Shown: one piece after another, positions 31,235-42,354 of the stretch
Layout of the letters: each line of letters opens with the position of its first letter
How positions within the stretch are numbered: position 1 is the first letter of the stretch
DNA from: Poecilobothrus nobilitatus
Taxonomy: Eukaryota; Arthropoda; Insecta; Diptera; Dolichopodidae
DNA length: 64,000 nucleotides
Direction: 5' to 3'
Assembly: GCA_947095535.1 (NCBI GenBank)
Contig: OX352772.1
Span: 223,904,994-223,968,993, forward strand
Made by a program: the position numbers and the translations under genes
The notes under the pieces: model-generated
The model's input: the letters and a program-made list of their open reading frames with translations, nothing else
What the model was told of the DNA's origin: nothing
Databases searched by the model: none

Positions 31235-31795
31235 AAAGTGAGTAGATAAGTGGGCACTTGGGCCAGACAGATCAGTAGGTCAAGGTCACCCGGAAGTAGG
31301 TTAAATCGTAATAAGGTTAGAAAGAAGTAGGTTAACGTCATAAAAGTAGATCAAACAGGGGGCGGCGACCGTCAGACTAGTCTAGTTGTTTATAAAGATT
31401 GTATACTTGCTTTAAGTAACATGGAAATTGTAAGAAAAAATGCTTTTTTTTTTTGTTTGAATTTTTGAGATTAGTTTATTTCTTGTTATTTATTTATGAA
31501 TTATTTAAAGAAGAGAAAAGAAAAAGCATTAATTAATTGTTATGTAAGAATCTTGAAAAAGAAAATTTGAATAAAAAGGGAAAAAAACAGGAAATCAAAA
31601 ATATTTAACGTGAATGAATAAAAGATAAACAGGAAATTGAAGCTATGGAAGTACTTAACGATTAACATGTTGCTTAGGCTCATTGTATGTTGCATAATCT
31701 GCAAAGAATAAAAAAAGAAAACAAATCCAAGTCATAAGGTTAATTGTATTTGGAACCTATTTTGAAAACAAGAATATAAAAATAAAACAGATTCA
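31235..31795. other. Spacer, no gene recognised
   Basis: The first 150 bp is less AT-rich than the surroundings, with repeated 'agtaggt' words; the rest is AT-rich. No frame, RNA gene or element boundary can be supported. Confidence 0.35.
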
Positions 31796-31799
31796 AAAA

Positions 31800-32200
31800 A
31801 TTTTTATTTAACTAGAAATATTTTACAATTTTATAGAAATCTGAGTTGAAAAATTTTTTACTATGATCAAATGTTAAGATTGCAGTGAAATCCAATTTTT
31901 CCATACGTCTTTGAAATATAATTCAGTATATAAATTTGAAAAATCTGAATATAATGTTTTTTCTTTTAAGAAATGCATATAGACATTAAAACAATTTTTT
32001 ACAGCACATCTGAAACTGGTGTTTGTATAGTGTATAGGACATGTTGATTTAAAATTTTCAATATTTGATAAGGACGGTAAGTTTCTGCTTAGATCTTCTA
32101 TTTTAACGCGGTCAATGTGCTTTTCCAGAAAATGTTTTTTTGTTCTCCTTTAACATACATTTTTTCAGCTAATTCTAAATCGTCGGGCCAGAATTTAAAT
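31800..32200 (-). pseudogene. Maverick 'VDLQ' accessory protein fragment (M4)
   Basis: Matches 43,375-43,860 of the full-length Maverick in order: 'ttcc.atacgtctttgaaatata', then a shortened spacer, then the frame ending 'KIDRKMLF'-like and 'DRVKIEDLSRNLPSLSNIEN' (about 32,100-32,050). Only the C-terminal third of the accessory gene and its downstream region remain. It is bordered on the right by the 66-bp repeats. Confidence 0.65.
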
Positions 32201-32790
32201 GATACATACGCATTTTCATCATTTTTGAGTTCAGTATGTCATCATACTAAAAAACACCAGATCTTTCCATTTCTGCACTCAAAATTAAAATATTACCTTT
32301 CATAAAAAAGATACTAGTATGATGAATGATACATTTGCTAATTTTATAAAAATAAGATAATATTTATCTGATACAAATGCTTTTAAACTGGAATAACATA
32401 TTTTTTTACTGGTTTTAATACAAATTTAGAACAATATTTAAGTGATACATATAATTAAGGCGGAAATTATGTATTTTACGAAAAAGGGAATTCAAAATTT
32501 ATGTGTTACATGTATACAATAGGCATCAAAATTAGCGCTAAATGAAAAAAAGTAACCTCAGCACTGAAGTGATGTACTCATACAATTCAAAATGGAAAAT
32601 GGAAAGAGATTTATACACAAAATATTATTTCAGAATTTAAATCTTACACGCATACAGTCGATCTTAAAATAAACGGTAAATGCAAAAATAAACTCAGCAT
32701 TTAAGTGATGTACACATACAATTGAAAATGGAAAAAGATTTATTCACAAAAATTATTTCAGAATTTAAGTGATATACGTTTACAACCGAG
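32190..32790. repeat. ~66-bp tandem repeats (left part), interrupted by LOA insertion
   Basis: Units beginning 'gaatttaagtgatatacgtt' or variants recur near 32,435, 32,564, 32,633, 32,697 and 32,763, with spacing 64-69 bp in the last four. The unit continues after the LINE at 36,732 ('actgaaacaaacggtaatcg' against 'cttaaaataaacggtaaatg'), showing that the LINE landed inside the array. Confidence 0.65.
32781..32790. repeat. Target-site duplication of the LOA-like LINE (left)
   Basis: TACAACCGAG, repeated exactly at 36,722-36,731 immediately after the 3' microsatellite tail. Confidence 0.8.
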
Positions 32791-32899
32791 GCATTGGCAT
32801 TGGCATTTGGAGTACCAGCCATCAGGTACTGTGCATCAGGTACTGTGCATTGTGAGTAGCCATCAGGTACTGTGCATTGTGAGTACCAGGTCAACCTAA

Positions 32900-33789
32900 A
32901 ACTCTTGTCGTCAACAATGGCGAGGGCGGCAAGAAGAAAAATCATAAGAGACGTAAGTCCGCTGGCGTACTCATGAAGGAAAAGTACAACAGGGCTCTCT
33001 TCATTCTCAACAAGATAGCTGAGAATGAAAAAGCACGTACTTTTCATGAGAAGGACGCTGCGGATAAAGTTAAGTACCTGCTTGTCGTAGATGAATATCT
33101 AAAGGTGCAAGCTGGTAAGAAAGGGAATAGGAGTATTCCTGCCATAACAACTGGCCAGAAGCGCAACAGATCTCAAGATGAGATCAATAACGAAGCTAAG
33201 AGGGCCAATAGAAAACGGGGTCTAGCGCATTGGTACTAGGAGGTGTTAAGTGTGCGAGGGAACCCAAGGAGAAAAAGGCTACTTCTGAAGTCGGTGCCAA
33301 GAATAGGCAATCCTACAAAGAAGTAGCTATAAATCACCTGAACGTGGCAGTGATTGACGGGATATCGAACAGTGGGAAGCCAATCACAGATAAATGGAGC
33401 GAGATAGAAGCCCATTTATCTGGGATGGTATTAGAACACGTTTTGGAGCACCCGGAGGGACCTCTCATATCGTTCGACTGCGGCTACGTGTTGAGAGGAT
33501 GCAGGATTGTCAAATGCGAGGATCAGGTGTCTTTGGATTTCCTCAGCAAATTCGTCGCTAAGGCTAGTGATAAATGGGTTGGCTTGAAGCTCAAGCTTAT
33601 AGAATGAGGTTCGGCATAAGGTATGCCAAACTGAAAATTTTCAGAGCTCCAGCGGAAGAAGATCCAGAGGAGGATCTACCTTCTAAGCTGTTAGAGGATC
33701 TCACGATCGAAAGAGATCCTCTTGGACAGAATTCGGCACCAGGTGAGGGTGCGGTTAGGGGTAATGATGCCAAAGGTAGTGCAGATTAA
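32900..33789 (+). pseudogene. LOA-like LINE ORF1 (DUF4780-type)
   Basis: The N-terminal frame is basic ('GGKKKNHKRRKSAGVLMKEK', then 'RALFILNKIAENEK'), running to a stop at 33,239. The next frame (33,230-33,607) carries 'YKEVAINHLNVAVID', 'GPLISFDCGYVLRGCRIVKC' and 'DKWVGLKLKLIE', the DUF4780 signature found in ORF1 proteins of insect LINEs. A third frame continues to 33,789 with an acidic tail 'APAEEDPEEDLPSKLLEDL'. Two frameshifts inactivate it. In the family this is an RNA-binding structural protein. Its end overlaps the start of ORF2 by about 25 bp. Confidence 0.75.
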
Positions 33790-36602
33790 TCTCAGGCACT
33801 CAAGAAGTGCCTCGGATAATCTGCTGGTTTTCCTCAACGAGGAAAACATAGACATCAGCCTCATTCAAGAACCTTGGGTCAGAGGTACTGAGATCAAGGG
33901 ACTACATCATAAAGATTACAATCTTTTTTACAAAAAAGATACAGGTAAACCCAGAGCTTGTATTTTAGTAAATAAACAATTTAATGCTTTTCTCCACCCC
34001 GATTTTAGCTCATCCGATTTGCTGTCGTCAGGTTAGAAGTGCTTGGTGGAGATAGTCTCTACATCTCCTCTGCATATATGGCTCATGACGATCCGTCACC
34101 ACCAGAGGAAGTTCGTAAACTTGTGCGAGCGACAAGGCAAGACAACCTACTCATCGGATGTGATGGCAATGCTAGGCATTCCCTATGGGGCAGTTCGGAG
34201 AACAACGAACGAGGTGAGTCACTATTTGATTTTCTTATTAACAGTAACCTTAAAATATGTCATAGTGGTAACAAACCCACTTTTATTTTCCCAAGTTCGG
34301 GCAGATATAGTGGGTGGGAAGAGGTAATAGACATTACCTTAGCTACAAACAACAATATCATTGGAGTTGTAAACTGGTCTGTGTCTAGCCAGAACTCCTA
34401 CTCAGATCACAAATATATAGTCTTTGAGGTGACTTTTCAGATGAATATCCCCAAATTCTATAGAAATCCTAAAAGAACTGACTGGGTAAAATTCAACCGA
34501 ATTATACAGTCAAAACTAATTAATGTACCGAACATCAAAATTGAAACGATAAAAGAACTGGTTGCAAAGATTGAAACTTTTGAAAAGGCAATGGAAATAG
34601 CCTTTAAAGTCTCGTGTCCAATTAGTCGCGGAAAGAAAACCTATCCCCCTTGGTGGAATGAAGACTTAGCCTACCTCAAAAGATTGACTAGGTCTATTTT
34701 CAATATTTGCTACAAACATAAATACTGGCAACCTTACAAAAATTTCCTAAAAGTATATAAGAAAGCCATCGTGGCTTGTCGCCATTTTCAGTGGCTGTTT
34801 AAAACATAATCATTTTCCCTGCAGTTGGAAGAGAGTCCGAGTAGTATTTATTCCAAAGGCAGGCAGAAGGGGACACGAGTCTGCGAAAGACTTCAGGCAA
34901 CTCAGCCTGTCCTCCTTTCTTTTAAAAACTTTGGAGCGCATTTTGGATTACCAGATTAGGCAACGCTTTGAGAGAACTCTAGTATCGAAATCCCAACATG
35001 CGTACTTAAAAGGTAGGTCCACAGAAACGGCTCTTCATGAAGTGGTCAGCACGGTTGAACACTCCATTAAGTACAAACAATTTACCTTAGCCACCTTCTT
35101 AGATATCGAAGGTGCTTTTAACAATGTCAACATCCAATCTATTGAAGAAGCTCTAACCCAGGCGGGAACAGAGCAGTTTCTGAAGCATTGGATTATATCC
35201 ATGCTGAATTCCAGAATAATTCACGCGAAATTGGGAAACAGCAGTGTTACTAAATTAGTCAACAGGGGTACACCTCAGGGAGGTGTAATATCACCTTTGC
35301 TATGGCTAATGGTTATAAACAAAATTCTAATGATACTTGCTGAGGAAGGAATAAAGGCACTACCTTTATCCGCGTATTCGGATGATGCGGTGATACTAGT
35401 ATCAGGCCAGTTTATATCCGTGATTAGTGAGATCATGAATAGAACTCTAAGCAAGGTTCACAACTGGGCCACAAGTTGTGGCCTAGGTGTCAACTCAGAG
35501 AAGACTGAAATGGTACTCTTCACGACAAGATCCAAAATACCTACTTTTGTCCTACCGAAACTCAACAATTATACTTTAAATCTGACTACCAGCGCTAAGT
35601 ATCTAGGCGTTATTCTAGACTCGAAGCTTTCCTGGAAATCTAACATCGAGCATAGAGTTAAGAAGGCTTGTGTTGCTCTCTATGCTTGGAATAAAACCAT
35701 GGGGAAGAAATGGGGTATGCAGCCAAAGATGGCGTTTTGTACGTACACAGCCGTGGTTCGCCCAATCCTTACCTATGGATCGCCGGTGTGGTGGCCAGCG
35801 ATGAATCGGAAATACAATATAACAAAACTAAATAGAATACAGAGATCGGCATCTGTGGGCATCACAGGAGCACTGCGGTCGTGTCCGTCTGATGCTCTGA
35901 ATACTATTTTATTTCTTTTACCCCCGGATCTATACATTAAGTATGTCGCAACGTGTAGTGCAGTTCGGCTCAGAGAAACTGGGTGATTTGCTACTAAACC
36001 ATATGGCCATGGTAATATTCTGCCACGGAAATTGCCCTAACAAGCGAAAGGTTAAACATAACCTTCTTATGGGTGCCTGGGCATAGCAATATTGAAGGAA
36101 ATGAAAAAGCTGACGAACTAGCAAAGAAAGGAGCTACTCAGAACACTAACTCCCCGGAAGTTACCGGAGAGTTAGTTGCCCAATCAGTACCGTCAAGGAA
36201 CGGATCCTTTCTTTGTATATAGCGAAATCACAAAATAGGTGGAGCAATCTGAGCAATTGCACCATATCTAGAACATTGTGGCCCACATACAACAAAAGGA
36301 GATCAATCGAGTTGATATCCAAATCCCGCATAGACACAGCCAGACTAGTAGCAATCATCACAGGCCACTGGCCAGTGGGCACGCATGAGGCCAAATTAGG
36401 ACTCCCACACAACACCTCATGCAGGAGCTGCAAAGAAGCAAACGAAAGTGAGAATATAGAACACTTTCTTTGCAAATGTCCGGCCCTAGCTGGAGCCAGA
36501 CGTCTCTCACTCGGCAAGCCGTTCTTCCACAACCTCAGCGAGCTTTCTAAACACAAAATCAAAGAACTGATCTTGTATCTAAACCGCTCGGCTTGGATAT
36601 AA
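33764..36602 (+). pseudogene. LOA-like LINE ORF2 (EN, RT, RNase H remnant)
   Basis: EN: 'VVQINLRHSRSAS' (33,773), 'ISLIQEPWV' (catalytic Glu, 33,855), 'LIGCDGNARHSLWGS' (34,152), 'SYSDHKYIVFEV' (34,395; SDH). The linker runs to a stop at 34,807. About 150-200 residues are then missing before 'VVFIPKAGR' (34,840). The RT is a 351-residue open frame from 34,931: 'HAYLKGRSTETALHE', motif A 'ATFLDIEGAFNNV', 'GTPQGGVISPLLW', motif C 'AYSDDAVIL' (DD retained), 'KYLGVILDSKLSW', 'LTYGSPVWWPA'. RNase H keeps only its C-terminal 'WVPGHSNIEGNEKADELAKK' (36,075), and the catalytic N-half is deleted. A Cys/His tail ends 'CRSCKEANESENIEHFLCKC' (36,421). Confidence 0.85.
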
Positions 36603-36731
36603 AAACCCAAACAATCTAAAAACACGGGTCACATGAGTACAGTGGTATCAAAATGGCGCAATCTAGTGCTAATTGAGGCCTTCAAGCAGCATCGTGAAGG
36701 TCACCATCATACCTACCTACCTACAACCGAG

Positions 36732-36847
36732 ACTGAAACAAACGGTAATCGACATCATGTACAACCAACTACTATAATTACTCAAGCAGAGCCATCATTT
36801 TGAATGTAACTTAAAATATAAATTATCTAACAACATATTTTTATTTT
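36732..36847. repeat. 66-bp tandem repeat, right remainder
   Basis: Continuation of the array at 32,190-32,790 after the LOA insertion: 'actgaaacaaacggtaatcg' followed by 'catcatgtacaaccaac' parallels the preceding units. It ends in AT-rich sequence. Confidence 0.5.
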
Positions 36848-37660
36848 TCATTGGTTTTTCTTAATAGTATACCGACTGAGAACTGTGATTTGCATGATAT
36901 TCAACGTGATCCTAGTATTACCGCTCCTGATTTCACTACATTTAAAATTCATATATCTAAAAAAAAAATCAAGACTTCCCCAGAAAAATCCAAAATTCCT
37001 TCTAGTTTGGAACCTACTATTAAAGTGCATGTATCTACTCCTGACGTTCAGTCAAAAAAAAATTCAAAGAAAAGAAAAAAGAATAAAGCTGCGTGGAAGT
37101 CCATTGTAAGAAAAGAAAATCGTGAAACAGGTAAGGAATACACTGATATAAAAGAAAAATACACTCTGCAAAAGCAGTTAAACTACCTTTAAATGCGACA
37201 GTATTTTCGATCAAAATATGAGGCAAATTATACACAATGCGTTCTGGAAATTAAATGATAAATCTAAAAACCACTACTATTCGAAATTTGTAAAAAAACT
37301 ACCAGTAAAAGGAAAATCAAAAAAAGTTCCTTTAAAAAAACGAGAATTTACATTTAATTACTATTTCAATTATAACGAAAAGCCGACTAGAGTTTGCAAA
37401 AGATTTTTTTGGATACGCTAAATATAAGTTCCAGAAGATTACAGTGGTTTTTTGCAAAAAAATATAATGAAATGACCGGCATCGAATCCTCTCCAACGAA
37501 GGGTAAACATGTTAAAAAAAAGACAGCAGAAGTTAAAATTCAAGAAATAAAAACCATATTAATAGTTTTCTTCGGATGGAATCACACTATTGCCGAGCTT
37601 CAACTTCAAAAAAATATTTGGGGTCAAATTTAAACATAACAAAAATGTACAATTTGTACA
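36848..37660 (+). pseudogene. TE-associated insect protein with ESHYCR motif, cut by assembly gap
   Basis: Frames in order: a basic region 'SKKRKKNKAAWKSIVRKENR' (37,062), 'HNAFWKLNDKSKNHYYSKFV' (37,235), 'TRVCKRFFLDTLNISSRRLQ' (37,388-37,450, with a frameshift), 'SPTKGKH' (37,493), then 'MESHYCRASTSKKYLG' (37,576) and 'LNITKMYNLY' ending at the N run. This motif order (VCKxFFLxTLxIS, GKH, ESHYxRxxxxxxYL, MYxxY) belongs to a repeated 'uncharacterised' family in insects and hydra that I believe is transposon-encoded, possibly a transposase; I cannot name the superfamily. At least four frame breaks. The C-terminal half is not in the assembly. Confidence 0.6.
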
Positions 37661-37860
37661 NNNNNNNNNNNNNNNNNNNNNNNNNNNNNNNNNNNNNNNN
37701 NNNNNNNNNNNNNNNNNNNNNNNNNNNNNNNNNNNNNNNNNNNNNNNNNNNNNNNNNNNNNNNNNNNNNNNNNNNNNNNNNNNNNNNNNNNNNNNNNNNN
37801 NNNNNNNNNNNNNNNNNNNNNNNNNNNNNNNNNNNNNNNNNNNNNNNNNNNNNNNNNNNN
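37661..37860. other. Assembly gap (200 N)
   Basis: Exactly 200 ambiguous bases, most likely an unknown-size placeholder. It truncates the ESHYCR-motif gene on its left and abuts a (TTA)n tract on its right, which probably caused the assembly break. Confidence 0.99.
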
Positions 37861-38084
<224 letters not shown>

Positions 38085-38177
38085 AAAATGATATAAAAGT
38101 ACTACATATTTTTTATTTACATGACGCGACCATTGTTTGAACCCAAGACCCTTCAATTGAAAGGTTGATATTAGGCA

Positions 38178-38513
38178 ATTTGGGGAAGAATATGAAACTT
38201 TTGAAGACCAATAGTCATATATTGCACCAATTAAAAACCTCTAAACTAAAATTCCAGAAAGTTATTACAAAATACTGTGACACTAAAGTAATTAAAACAA
38301 TTTATGAAATAGCGTTAAATATTGTAAAATGTAATTGTAATATGAATAAAAGGCAACAACACAATTACAAAAGTATAAAAAAGAGTTACGATCACTCATT
38401 TGCCGTAAAAAATCTATAAATAGCAAAAGAAAAATTATTATTCAACTTGGTGGATTTTTACCTACACTTCTTGGTGCAGTACTATCAAGGATAATCGGAA
38501 ATTTTATATAATA
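38178..38513 (+). pseudogene. Maverick ATPase tail and pX-like hydrophobic protein, M3 copy
   Basis: After the ATPase tail ('ETFEDQ', stop, 'SYIAPIKNL') comes a helical basic segment 'ALNIVKCNCNMNKRQQHNYK', 'RSLICRKKSINSKRK' and then 'QLGGFLPTLLGAVLSRIIGN' ending at 38,510. The GGFLPxLLxxxL tail is typical of the short hydrophobic pX-like proteins of Mavericks and adintoviruses, thought to act in virion maturation or membrane interaction (family inference). One frameshift near 38,385. Confidence 0.6.
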
Positions 38514-38535
38514 AATAATACAACATTTAACAAAA

Positions 38536-39103
38536 TGATAATTTTAAAACCCGAGATTTATGAGAAAATGCAGCAAAATGCGGACGTTGAACTCAATGAG
38601 TTGGATAAAATGATGAAAAAAATATTGATAAATAAGTATCTTACGGACACCAAAAAATTCTATTTTATACAGACAAAATCTATTTAAAATAAGAAACAAA
38701 AAAACGAGAACTTCCTAGAAATAAAATGGAAAAGTAAAAATTACGGAAAAAGTACTCAAACTCGTGCAAAACCATATATATATACGGAATCTTGTACATA
38801 GATGCGGAATCTCAGTTGCATTTTCCTGAATATAAAAATGTTGTACCTGAAGAAGAAGAAGTATATGAAAAAGAAGTATTTGATGATGAAATTCAAGAAA
38901 ATGTTTTAACAAAAGCATTGTCAGCTACTTCAGTTGGAGAACGTCTTAGAAAAAGAAAATCAATTAGAAATCAAAATGTACAAATTTTTGAAACTGATAC
39001 AGGAGACATTATTACTGTTCCTTTAAATAGCCCAAGCCCACCAACGAAAAAGGAAAAAACTATAAACAGCAAAGAGTTGAATAATTCATCAAGACGTGTT
39101 TAA
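38536..39103 (+). pseudogene. Maverick acidic/basic accessory protein, M3 copy
   Basis: Starts 'MIILKPEIYEKMQQNADVEL', with a 'NELDKMMKKIL' helix and 'YLTDTKKFYF', then frameshifts. The 38,792-39,103 frame gives 'DAESQLHFPEYKN', the acidic run 'VPEEEEVYEKEVFDDEIQE' and a basic 'VGERLRKRKSIRNQ' segment with a 'PLNSPSPPTKKEK' tail. Parallel to 45,208-45,760. Function unknown; conserved in Mavericks between pX-like and penton genes. Confidence 0.65.
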
Positions 39104-39187
39104 GGTCAGCTATAGCAGATAATACTCAAACAGAACTTAATTTTCTAATTCGTAAGAATAAATCCGCAAGCTCATTGACAACATACA

Positions 39188-40012
39188 AGTAAATGATGCA
39201 TTTTATGTCACTTTACTTAGTGATTCATCTATGAACTATTATCCAGAAAATTCATTATCATCTTTTACAAATGAAATCAATAAATACATGTGTGATTCAA
39301 GGTGGAAAATCGGTATTTCAGAAATGTATTTTAATGATTTCGTTCCAAATATGTATGGTGAAGAATGGGAAAAAAGTACTCAAATATTTATTAAAGGTAT
39401 GCAGAAAGATATGATAGGAGTGGGAACATCATATATTCCATACATAGAAAAACAAATCATATGTAACTGAAATGAAAGTTTTTCTACTACAAAGATTAAT
39501 TCAAAATATACTCCCACTTAATAAGTTTACAAGAAAAGAAGTTGAGCGACAGTTGATTTGGGGAATTTTTAATTTTATAAACGATGAAGTTCATTATACA
39601 CAATCAGCAAAAGCTGACGAGATTCCTAAAAATATAAGTTACACTACAATACAATATCTGTTACTAGGCCTAAAATAGATATAAAAATAAGAGCAAATTA
39701 CGTTTATACTCTGGAAGGACTTTTAACAACATGTTTCAATCAAGTATCTTCGAAAGTTACAGATTTTAAAAAATATAAATCACGTGTAATAGAAGCTTTC
39801 AAATCTTTTATAGATAGTGTACAATTGATTCCAATTATTAAAGCAGATATGTTTTTTATATACACAGATATAATTGAACCGCAAAAAATAGGTGATAAAG
39901 ATGTAACGTGTTTAAGATCTGTTAACATAAAAAATGCTTTCACTGATACTGTAAAAGAATTCAGTAATATTCAATATTGCAATGAAGAGAAATCACTTAA
40001 TAACATATGTCT
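39188..40012 (+). pseudogene. Maverick penton-like minor capsid protein, M3 copy
   Basis: The N-terminus 'VNDAFYVTLLSDSSMNYYPE' (39,192) is the hallmark of the Maverick single-jelly-roll minor capsid (penton) proteins (FYVTLPSxxSMxxYPxNxL). It is followed by 'WKIGISEMYFNDFVPNMYGE' and, after frame breaks at about 39,470 and 39,655, 'IRANYVYTLEGLLTTCFNQV' and 'MFFIYTDIIEPQKIGDKDV'. It lacks the last 40 or so residues. It retains an N-terminal block deleted from the full-length element (compare 45,829-45,850). Confidence 0.8.
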
Positions 40013-40342
40013 TATGTTAGTTGTCATTCTCAATTTGTAAGTTGTGGGGTAAACACGCATTTTCGAGAACATTAATTTTAAATTATTAAAAACAAAATTC
40101 TGCAAAAATAAGAATTAAAACAAAAATAATCATAATCAATATATATAGTACAAAAAAAAAAACAGAATTTAAAGTATTACAATAAAATTAAAAATAATCA
40201 TAATCAATAAAAAACAAAAACAAAAATTAAAGTAAAATATTTTGTGTGACATATATATTAGCCTATCGTGCGTTTTTTTTTTCTTTTATTTCAATAGACA
40301 TTTTGTAATTATAAAACGAAAAAAAAAACCTAAAATAGAATC

Positions 40343-41280
40343 ATGAAGTGCAATAATAAAATTGAAAGAATTCAAAAAAGCTTGCAATGTGCTAAATGTA
40401 AGACTGTTTACCACACTAAGTGCATTAACTTTAATATTCAAAAAAATTCACCATCCGCTTTTAAATGCTAAACGTGTAATAAAAAACAGTCCGGTATTAA
40501 ATAACCAAAATAATTTGTCGTTGGCAAAGTTAATGCCAAAAATTTATGGGAAAAAGTCTTTCAACTAGTTTTATGAATCTAACATTACCTTCCAATGATA
40601 CACATGTGGCTTCTTCACCTGTACTTGTTACTCCTCAAACTTCTGTTACTCCTGTGGTACCTTCAATCAGAGCAACAGCAACTAAACCAGTCACCATGGA
40701 TTTGTTGTATGAAATGATTGTTGATATTAAATCAATCCACACTGAGTACACAGAGAAACTTCTTTCCTTGGAACATGAAAACGCTGAACTCCGGAAAAAA
40801 GTTACATCCCTAGAAGATAAAATCAATATTCTAGAGCAAAATGAACTCTAAACTTCGGTAGATTTGGTTAACATTCCCAAAACTGAGAATGTTAAACCAG
40901 TTGAATTAGCTCTTGGGATTTTAAATAAAGACCTAGAGATAAATATCTCAGAACAAGATGTGGAACAATGTTAAAAGTGGAAAGCTCCAAGTAAAGATAA
41001 AAGTCAATTAAACATCATGAAAATAAAATTCAAATCGAGCAGAATTACAAAGAACAAGGTAATGGAAGCTAAAAAGAAAAAAGGCGAAAGTTTCACAAAA
41101 AATGCTCTTGGGAACGAGTATAAAGGTATACATATCTTAATAAATGATAGTTTAACGTCTAAGAATAGAAAGCTTTTTAACGCGGCTAAAAAATTAAAAA
41201 TAAAAAATACAAATTTATTTGGACAAAAAATGGAAAAATTTATGTTAGGGAGAGTGAGGAGAAAAAAGTTATTATTATAA
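40343..41280 (+). pseudogene. LINE ORF1 (PHD-like zinc finger + coiled coil)
   Basis: 'QCAKCKTVYHTKC' and 'FKC', stop, 'TCNKK' give a PHD-type C-x2-C...H-x2-C...C-x2-C spacing in residues 1-50. After a frame change the 40,546-40,851 frame has a Ser/Thr/Pro-rich segment and a coiled coil ('EKLLSLEHENAELRKKVTSL', 'EDKINILEQNEL'). Then come 'VDLVNIPKTENVKPVELALG' and, at 41,017-41,280, a basic RNA-binding-like C-terminus with 'HILINDSLTSKNRKLFNAAK'. Two or three stops and one frameshift. Nucleic-acid chaperone role by family. Confidence 0.75.
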
Positions 41281-41396
41281 AAAATTTTAGTGATTTAGAA
41301 AAAATTTAATATGAATGTTAGAAATATACTTAATAATAATTATTAATCTTCCCCTCTCCTCACACTGCACGCTATACAGTTTCAGATAGTCCCATT

Positions 41397-42354
41397 GTAG
41401 TATGAGAAAAAATTTCGATAATTTTTTAGTACATATGGAATCTTTAAGCAATTTTCCTTCGATAATAGTTTTAACAGAAACATGGATTTATTGTAATGAA
41501 CAAAATAACTTCAATATTAAAAATTATACCTTACAAACCAATTGTAACGATAGATGTGCTGCTGGTGTGTTGTAATGCTGATATAATAAAAGTAAATTGC
41601 ACATATGGTGGAATTAGTTTTACAATTTTTTGTGTTTATAGACTACAAAACTATAAATTGTAACAGTAATGTAACAAAACTAATAATTGTAACAATAAAT
41701 TGACAATCAAAATGTAAATTATTTTTAATAATCTTCTGAAACTTGAAAAGACTAAAAATCTTATTGGAATAAGTGATTTAAACATTGATATATCAAAGAA
41801 TACCCGTTTAAGTGATTCCTCTTTTTTTCTTTCTGATCGGAGTAGCACTTGTACTGATCATATTTTTTTAAGATTAGGTGAAGAAAATAATTGTATTCCA
41901 CTTGTAGAAAATCTAAATTTGGGAATAACAGATCATAATCTGATCACATTAGATCTGATCACATTAGAGATAAAGGTTAAATACAACTTAAAAAAGCATA
42001 GAGAAAGAAAATTTTAAAACTATTACAGATTTTGAAAAATTAAGAAACCCATTTCTTTTTGAAAATACATTTAGTGTTTATAATGCTACAGACTCCTCTG
42101 TGACGTACGATACATTTGTAGAAATTTTGAGTAATCATATTTCAAACAGCTCAAAAATTATGAAAACAAGGAATTCTGGAAAGAAGTTGAAATCATGGAT
42201 GACAGTAGCATTACTAAACGAAATCAAACACAAAAACAAAATCGGGTTGAAATATAATAGGAATCCTAATGACATAAATCTAAAAAATTATTTTAAAAAT
42301 TAAGTAAAAGAATTAAACTTAAAATAGAAATGTGCAAAAACAGTTATTATCAGA
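41397..42354 (+). pseudogene. LINE ORF2 endonuclease and linker, cut by the Maverick
   Basis: 'SLSNFPSIIVLTETWIYCNE' (41,440; catalytic Glu), 'LIGISDLNIDISK' (41,761; GDxN decayed), 'CTDHIFLRLGEENN'-like (41,853) and 'ITDHNLITL' (41,928; SDH equivalent), then the linker 'KLKSWMTVALLNEIKHKNKI' (42,187). A frameshift falls near 42,300. The frame then runs 'SKRIKLKIEMCKNSYYQ' into the target duplication. Confidence 0.75.
42349..42354. repeat. Maverick target-site duplication, left (ATCAGA)
   Basis: ATCAGA immediately before the Maverick terminus AGTAGGTA; exact copy at 59,986-59,991. Six bp is the length expected for Maverick/Polinton integrases. Confidence 0.9.

Larger units (their letters stand above)
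32791..36721 (+). mobile_element. LOA/Baggins-like LINE with 10-bp target-site duplication
   Basis: Flanked by TACAACCGAG at 32,781-32,790 and 36,722-36,731. It has two overlapping ORFs (DUF4780-type ORF1; ORF2 with EN, RT and an RNase H remnant) and ends in a short 'cctacctacctac' microsatellite. GC content is distinctly higher than in the surroundings. It is nearly full length at 3.9 kb but carries deletions in ORF2 (between EN and RT, and within RNase H). Clade inferred from 'SAYSDDAVIL', 'GTPQGGVISPLLW' and the presence of RNase H. Confidence 0.85.
38165..40012 (+). mobile_element. Partial Maverick copy (M3): ATPase tail to penton
   Basis: Colinear with 44,815-46,620 of the full-length Maverick: the ATPase C-terminus ('QFGEEYETFEDQ' at 38,178), pX-like segment, acidic/basic protein and penton. 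It starts abruptly after the (TTA)n tract and stops at about 40,012 just short of the penton C-terminus. It lies 70-300 bp upstream of the LINE that hosts the full-length Maverick. All genes are interrupted, but it preserves the penton N-terminus that the full-length copy has lost. Confidence 0.85.
40060..42354 (+). mobile_element. LINE with PHD-finger ORF1, 5' part (host of the Maverick)
   Basis: AT-rich leader (40,060-40,340), ORF1 (40,343-41,280) and EN/linker of ORF2 (41,397-42,354). It is interrupted by the Maverick at 42,355. After removal of the Maverick and one ATCAGA copy, the linker coding sequence continues directly at 59,992. ORF1 with PHD finger plus coiled coil is seen in CR1/Jockey-group LINEs (family knowledge). 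Confidence 0.8.

Noticed and set aside
31261..31310. Nuclear-receptor-like half sites (AGGTCAAGGTCA near 31,277)
   Set aside because: A single short match in a spacer with many 'agtaggt' words; no adjacent gene that it could regulate.
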